A stretch of DNA of 64,000 nucleotides. Origin: Amycolatopsis umgeniensis (GTDB lineage: Bacteria; Actinomycetota; Actinomycetes; Mycobacteriales; Pseudonocardiaceae). Within the stretch, counting starts at the first letter, position 1. Each line of letters starts with the position of its first letter. The stretch is taken from positions 4,836,001-4,900,000 of the forward strand of contig NZ_JACHMX010000001.1 in assembly GCF_014205155.1 (NCBI RefSeq), given 5' to 3'. A program made the translations under genes and the position numbers. Positions 60,203 through 64,000 of this stretch are shown here, one piece after another. A model generated the notes under the pieces. It saw only the letters and a list, made by a program, of their open reading frames with translations. It ran no database searches and was not told where the DNA came from.

Positions 60203-60265
60203 TTGGGGGGTGGCCCCCCAAAACACGGAGCGACCCCCGCGCCAGGGGGAGGAACGCGGGGGTCG
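60203..60265. terminator. Two tandem G-rich hairpins
   Basis: TTGGGGGG-TGG-CCCCCCAA (60203-60221) is an 8-bp stem, and CGACCCCCGCG with CGCGGGGGTCG (60231-60265) an 11-bp stem with 13-base loop. They lie in a 548-base region (59983-60530) with no supported gene, upstream of the 85-residue protein gene. They may be a terminator pair or part of a leader RNA. Confidence 0.5.
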
Positions 60266-60530
60266 GAGGGGATCTCCACAGGCGCTGACCGGGGGTGTGT
60301 CAGCAAATCGATTGTTGCACGGTTTGCTGAGAAGGGCGAGTGGGCGCGGGCAGAATTCCGGTCGGGGCGCCACCTGTGGTTCGCCTGTGGTTCATGTGGC
60401 GCCGGTGTGCGCGTGGTTGCTCTGTGTTGTGCGGAGCGTGGCGACAGGTTCACTCTCCGGGGGGCTGTGTGTCGCGGCCGGCTCTGGTTAGCCTCGCGGC
60501 CAAGCTGTTCGTTGGCCGTCTGGAGGAACC

Positions 60531-60788
60531 ATGGGTGGGTCTGTGGAAGTGCGACAGTTCCTCCTTCGGTACGAAGGTGCCGATGGGGGAAGCTCGACGA
60601 CGTTGGCTGGTGGTCTGCCGGCGCAGCGCACGGGTCAGGGGGATGCCCAGCGGGTGTCCGACGACCAGGTGCGGCGTGCCCGGCTGGCGGTGGCCAACGG
60701 GGCGCTGGGTGTCGATGACTGTGTCCAGTTGCTGGACATGTTGGGGTTGACGCTGGATGAGGACGGGCAGGCGCCCGTTCAGCGCTAG
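60531..60788 (+). CDS. Conserved small acidic protein of 85 residues
   Basis: A short soluble protein. ATG at 60531 follows GGAGGAA. The helical C-terminal half RVSDDQVRRARLAVANGALGVDDCVQLLDMLGLTLDE is the conserved-looking part; the N-terminus is Gly/Ser-rich. No known domain. Strong ribosome site and codon bias support the gene. Confidence 0.65.
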   Translation: MGGSVEVRQFLLRYEGADGGSSTTLAGGLPAQRTGQGDAQRVSDDQVRRARLAVANGALGVDDCVQLLDMLGLTLDEDGQAPVQR

Positions 60789-60872
60789 TTCGTTCGCGAA
60801 GCCCGGTCGTGCGGTGTGCTCACCGCTCGGCCGGGCTTTCGTTTGCGCTTGACGCGGGGACCGCCAGTTGTG

Positions 60873-60883
60873 TAACACTGTTA
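60873..60883. promoter_or_regulatory. Palindromic operator over -10 region
   Basis: TAACACTGTTA is a 5-1-5 inverted repeat that overlaps the likely -10 of the next gene (TTGACG at 60849-60854, 18-base spacer). Suggests control by a dimeric repressor. Confidence 0.5.
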
Positions 60884-60902
60884 TAAATCAACCGGCGGGA
60901 AG

Positions 60903-61688
60903 GTGTCGGGCGAAATGGGTGACGAGGCGGCGAACGCGTTGGCGCGGGAGATCCGGGGCGCGGTGCAGGTACTGGGAGGGAAGTTCATGACCTCTCCCGA
61001 GCTCGCCGAAGTCGAGGCGGAGGTGGGCTTGCCGCCGCGGACGCTGTACTTGCGAGGGCGTTCGGCGGTGTTGGGCGACCCGCCGCCGAAGGTCGTCGCC
61101 GAGCTGTTCGGGATCTTCCCGCGGTGGCTCTTCGAGTTCGCCTTGCCGCCCGCGATGGCGGCTCTCGACGCGGCCTCCGCGGTCCGCGCCTACTCGCGGT
61201 CATCAGCGAAGTGGGCGCACGTCAACCTTTCGGACGCCGAAGATCCCGGCCGTTCGGCGGATCTGCTCTTTCGTCTCGTGTACGCCGCGGACGCGAGCGG
61301 TCTCGCGTTGTTCGCCGGATGGCAACTCGCCGAACGTCCGGAGGACACCATCGAGCGATTGGCGTTCGCGCTCATGGTCTTCCGCGAGTTTCGCGGCGGC
61401 GTCCACTTCGCGGCCCTCCGCGCGGTGGGCCTGACGGTGCCCGAGGCCGTCGTCGCGGACCCGGAAGGCGGACGAGGGCGCCTCCTGCGCACCGCGTGGC
61501 CCGAGGAGGCCGCTGACACGCTGATCGCCGCGGCGGAGGCCAAGGGCGATCTGCGGCAGCGGTGGCGGCACGCCGAGGACCTGACCGACCGGCGCGTGGC
61601 CGAACTTCTCGCCGTCACTCTCACGGATGACGAGCAAGACGAGCTTCGGCGGCGTCTTGCCGCGTTATCGCAGGTCCCGGCCCTGTGA
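60903..61688 (+). CDS. SCO6745-like conserved protein
   Basis: A 261-residue helical protein. The N-terminal half (LGGKFMTSPELAEVEAEVGLPPRTLYLRGRSAVLGD) and LFGIFPRWLFEFAL resemble the SCO6745 family of actinomycetes, all of unknown function, some called helix-turn-helix proteins. GTG at 60903; ATG at 60915 is possible. A clear promoter with a palindromic operator precedes it. Last gene before a tRNA cluster. Confidence 0.65.
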   Translation: MSGEMGDEAANALAREIRGAVQVLGGKFMTSPELAEVEAEVGLPPRTLYLRGRSAVLGDPPPKVVAELFGIFPRWLFEFALPPAMAALDAASAVRAYSRSSAKWAHVNLSDAEDPGRSADLLFRLVYAADASGLALFAGWQLAERPEDTIERLAFALMVFREFRGGVHFAALRAVGLTVPEAVVADPEGGRGRLLRTAWPEEAADTLIAAAEAKGDLRQRWRHAEDLTDRRVAELLAVTLTDDEQDELRRRLAALSQVPAL

Positions 61689-61799
61689 ACAACTAGAGGA
61701 CCCCCTGTGTGAGAGCGGAAACGGGGGTGTCCTATAGTTATGTTCGCTCCCGGGGACACCGGAGAGCGCGGGTCGGTCGGTTCGCCGAAACCGAACCGG

Positions 61800-61872
61800 G
61801 CTCCCATCGTCCAGCGGCCTAGGACTCCGCCCTTTCAAGGCGGCAACGCGGGTTCGAATCCCGTTGGGAGTA
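61800..61872 (+). tRNA. tRNA-Glu (anticodon TTC)
   Basis: Acceptor GCTCCCA/TGGGAGT, anticodon arm CCGCC-CTTTCAA-GGCGG (TTC), T arm GCGGG-TTCGAAT-CCCGT. CCA is not encoded. Confidence 0.95.
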
Positions 61873-61914
61873 CGCAGTACCGTTAGCGCAGTACAGTTAC
61901 AAAGCAGTATGCAA

Positions 61915-61988
61915 GGCCCTGTGGCGCAGTTGGTTAGCGCGTCGCCCTGTCACGGCGAAGGTCGCGGGTTCGAGTCCCGTCAGGGTCG
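61915..61988 (+). tRNA. tRNA-Asp (anticodon GTC)
   Basis: Acceptor GGCCCTG/CAGGGTC, anticodon loop CTGTCAC giving GTC, T arm GCGGG-TTCGAGT-CCCGT. CCA is not encoded. Confidence 0.96.
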
Positions 61989-62019
61989 CAAGATCGTTCG
62001 GCTCCTTGCCGGCGTTCCC

Positions 62020-62093
62020 GGCCAGGTAGCTCAGTTGGTACGAGCGTCCGCCTGAAAAGCGGAAGGTCGCCGGTTCGACCCCGGCCCTGGCCA
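62020..62093 (+). tRNA. tRNA-Phe (anticodon GAA)
   Basis: Acceptor GGCCAGG/CCTGGCC, anticodon loop CTGAAAA giving GAA, T loop TTCGACC. The order Glu-Asp-Phe is usual in actinobacteria. Confidence 0.95.
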
Positions 62094-62103
62094 CCGCTCT
62101 TCG

Positions 62104-62135
62104 AACCGCCTCGATGCACATCGAGGCGGTTTTTT
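62104..62135 (+). terminator. Terminator of the tRNA cluster
   Basis: AACCGCCTCGATG and CATCGAGGCGGTT are a perfect 13-bp stem with a CA loop followed by a T-run. Confidence 0.95.
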
Positions 62136-62222
62136 CATGCCCAGGACCCGGATGTCGAAACACACAGCCGGTACACAGGCAATCAACAGGTCCTTGCCAA
62201 GCAACGGCAGCAGTGTCGCCGC

Positions 62223-63428
62223 ATGACGCGAGCTCGTCCCTCCAAAGCCTGGGTGATCAACGGTGCCCTGATCGTGCTGCTGGCCGGAGCAGGTTTTGGG
62301 ATATATCAGGCATTCAGCCCAGAACAGAACGCGGCGGAGGCCCAGACCCGCAGCACGCCGGTTCGCCGGGCCACGGTCACCGAGACCGTCTCCGCCGCCG
62401 GGACGCTCGCGAGCGGCTACACCGGCACGGCGAACTTCGCGACGGCGGGCAAGGTCGCGTCGATCGACGTGAAGGTCGGCGATGTCGTGTCGGTGGGCCA
62501 GAAGCTCGCGACCATCGACAGCGCTCAGGCCGCGAAGGAGCTCCAGGTCGCGAAGGCGAACCTCGTGGTCGCGGGGGACAACCTCGACACCGCCGAGACG
62601 GCAGAGGACACCCCCAGCGCCGGCCAGGGCACACAGAACAGTGTCGCCTCGGCGCAGGCCAAAGTGGACCAGGCCGAACTCGACGTCCAGAACGCGCAGA
62701 CGGCGCTCGACAACACCACCCTCCACGCGCCCGGCGCGGGGACGGTCACCGCGATCAGCGGCACCGTCGGACAGCAGTCCTCCAGCGGGTCCTCCTCGAG
62801 CTCGAACTCGCAGCCGTCCACGCAGGGCGGGAACAACGGCGCCTCGACGTCGTCCGCTTCTGCCAGCGGCACTGGGTTCGTCACCATCACGAACATGACC
62901 GACCTGGTCGTCGACACCTCGATCGCCGAAATCGACGTCAGCAAGGTCAAGGCCGGACAGAAGGCGACGGTGACGCTGAATTCGTCGCCGGACAAGCCGG
63001 TCCAGGCGACCGTCTCCAGCGTCGACCTGACCCCGACGACCAGCGGCAGCATCGTCTCCTACCGCACGAAACTGGCGCTGACCGATCCGCCGGAAGGCCT
63101 GCGGCCCGGCCAGTCGGCGAGCGTCGTGGTCACCGTCGCCGAGGCGCAGAACGCGCTGAGCGTGCCCGCCGCGGCGGTGCGGGGGAACGTCGTCACCGTG
63201 CGGGAGAACGGCCAGAACGTCCAGCGTCAGGTGCAGGTCGGGATCCGCGGCGAGTCGACGGTGCAGATCACCTCGGGGCTCACCGAGGGAGAGAACGTCG
63301 TGCTGACCGCGACGGCCGCCACGAGCACCGGGCGGACGGGCGGCACCGGCGGGCTTCCCGGAGGCGGGACCGGAGGCTTCCCCGGCGGCGGCCAGCGAGG
63401 CACCGGTGCAGGAGGCGGTCGGGGATGA
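62223..63428 (+). CDS. MacA/HlyD-type efflux adaptor protein
   Basis: A 401-residue membrane-fusion adaptor. One N-terminal TM anchor (WVINGALIVLLAGAGFGIYQ), a biotinyl-lipoyl-like barrel (TGTANFATAGKVASIDVKVGDVVSVGQKLATID), a coiled-coil hairpin (QAAKELQVAKANLVVAGDNL; AQAKVDQAELDVQNAQTALD), a Ser/Gly-rich insert at about 182-220, and a beta-barrel end. A Gly-rich tail finishes it. It overlaps an ABC ATPase gene by four bases (ATGA) and forms a MacAB-like tripartite pump for peptides or drugs with that ATPase and a permease beyond the window. Confidence 0.9.
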   Translation: MTRARPSKAWVINGALIVLLAGAGFGIYQAFSPEQNAAEAQTRSTPVRRATVTETVSAAGTLASGYTGTANFATAGKVASIDVKVGDVVSVGQKLATIDSAQAAKELQVAKANLVVAGDNLDTAETAEDTPSAGQGTQNSVASAQAKVDQAELDVQNAQTALDNTTLHAPGAGTVTAISGTVGQQSSSGSSSSSNSQPSTQGGNNGASTSSASASGTGFVTITNMTDLVVDTSIAEIDVSKVKAGQKATVTLNSSPDKPVQATVSSVDLTPTTSGSIVSYRTKLALTDPPEGLRPGQSASVVVTVAEAQNALSVPAAAVRGNVVTVRENGQNVQRQVQVGIRGESTVQITSGLTEGENVVLTATAATSTGRTGGTGGLPGGGTGGFPGGGQRGTGAGGGRG

Positions 63429-64000
63429 ATCCGGTGATCGCGGTCTCCGGGCTGCGCAAGACCTACGGGGAAGGGGAAACCGCCGTGCACGCGTTGCGCG
63501 GCGTCGACCTCGCCATCCTGCCCGGCGAGTACGTCGCGATCATGGGCGCTTCCGGTTCGGGCAAGTCGACGCTGCTGAACATGCTCGGCTGCCTGGACGT
63601 GCCGACCTCGGGGGAGTACCTGCTCGACGGATTCGGTGTCGGCGAACTCAACGAACGTCAGCTGGCGTTGCTGCGCAATCGCAAGATCGGCTTCGTCTTC
63701 CAGTCGTTCAACCTGGTCCCTCGGACGTCCGCGGTGTCCAATGTGGAGCTTCCCTTGGTCTACAGTGGACTCCGCCGGTCGGTGCGCCGTGAGCGCGCGC
63801 TCGCCGCGCTGGAGATGGTCGGCCTGTCCGATCGTGCCAAGCATCTGCCCAGCGAGCTGTCCGGCGGGCAGATCCAGCGGGTCGCCGTGGCGCGGGCACT
63901 GGTCACCGGGCCCGCGATGCTGCTGGCCGACGAGCCCACCGGCAACCTCGACCGCCGCAGCACCGCGGACGTCCTCGGGGTGTTCGACCGGTTGAACCGG
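63425..64000 (+). CDS. MacB-type ABC transporter ATPase (3' end beyond window)
   Basis: The first 192 residues of an ATPase of the LolD/MacB family: Walker A GASGSGKSTL, Q-loop VFQSFNLVP, signature LSGGQIQRVAVARAL, Walker B MLLADEPTGNLD. It works with the adaptor at 62223; a FtsX-like permease should follow or be fused. Confidence 0.95.
   Translation, partial: MNPVIAVSGLRKTYGEGETAVHALRGVDLAILPGEYVAIMGASGSGKSTLLNMLGCLDVPTSGEYLLDGFGVGELNERQLALLRNRKIGFVFQSFNLVPRTSAVSNVELPLVYSGLRRSVRRERALAALEMVGLSDRAKHLPSELSGGQIQRVAVARALVTGPAMLLADEPTGNLDRRSTADVLGVFDRLNR

Noticed and set aside
60087..60491. Open frame of 134 codons in the gene-free region
   Set aside because: Runs through two perfect hairpins, has unsuitable composition and no ribosome site.

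Overview
The window is high-GC actinomycete DNA, most likely from the Pseudonocardiaceae (Amycolatopsis or a close relative). This is inferred from the very high G+C with frequent GTG and TTG starts, the glnX-glnH-pknG amino-acid-sensing genes, ESX/type VII-associated proteins, an orphan MCE protein, three NarL-type two-component pairs and the tRNA genes. No marker gene fixes the species.

Positions 1-8395 hold ordinary chromosomal genes: an OhrR-type repressor cut by the window edge, a divergent alpha/beta hydrolase, an esterase, an MpaB-type oxygenase, a serine hydrolase, a DUF4383 membrane protein, a two-repeat lipoprotein, a cycloisomerase and a DinB protein. A tRNA-Lys gene at 8395-8470 is the insertion site of a decayed integrative element that ends at a 36-bp copy of the tRNA 3' end (14098-14133). 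The element carries a headless tyrosine integrase fused by deletion to a beheaded DUF5919 regulator, a shortened NUDIX gene, a two-gene membrane module with a HEPN-like motif, a frameshifted DUF2625 gene and, in clearly AT-richer DNA, a tightly coupled four-gene operon. That operon has a ThsB-like TIR protein, a two-TM protein, a small helical protein and a TIR/deoxyribosyltransferase-like protein, and looks like an unassigned anti-phage system.

Positions 14300-27300 carry secreted proteins (an AA10 lytic polysaccharide monooxygenase, a trypsin-like protease, two low-complexity exported proteins, a lipase), regulators paired with enzymes (MerR with hydrolase, MerR with SDR), the first cold-shock gene, a histidine kinase/response regulator pair and an orphan MCE protein. 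Positions 27713-33958 form a class III lanthipeptide cluster: LanKC synthetase, a 46-residue precursor with SapB-like repeats, a hairpin, and two coupled ABC exporters. This resembles the SapB/AmfS morphogen loci but has no RamR-type regulator.

Positions 33914-47700 hold a thioesterase plus hydroxyacid-oxoacid transhydrogenase pair, a ThDP enzyme, a 56-residue unknown protein, a second cold-shock gene, two more kinase/regulator pairs, and AcoX- and AcoR-like genes without acetoin dehydrogenase. glnX and glnH (45326-47685) are separated from pknG (51193-53874) by four ESX-type genes on the other strand. The remainder contains a thioesterase, an MHS-type transporter, an ECF sigma factor with small membrane and secreted proteins, an L,D-transpeptidase, a third cold-shock gene, unknown conserved genes, tRNA-Glu, tRNA-Asp and tRNA-Phe, and the start of a MacAB-type ABC efflux operon that runs off the right edge.
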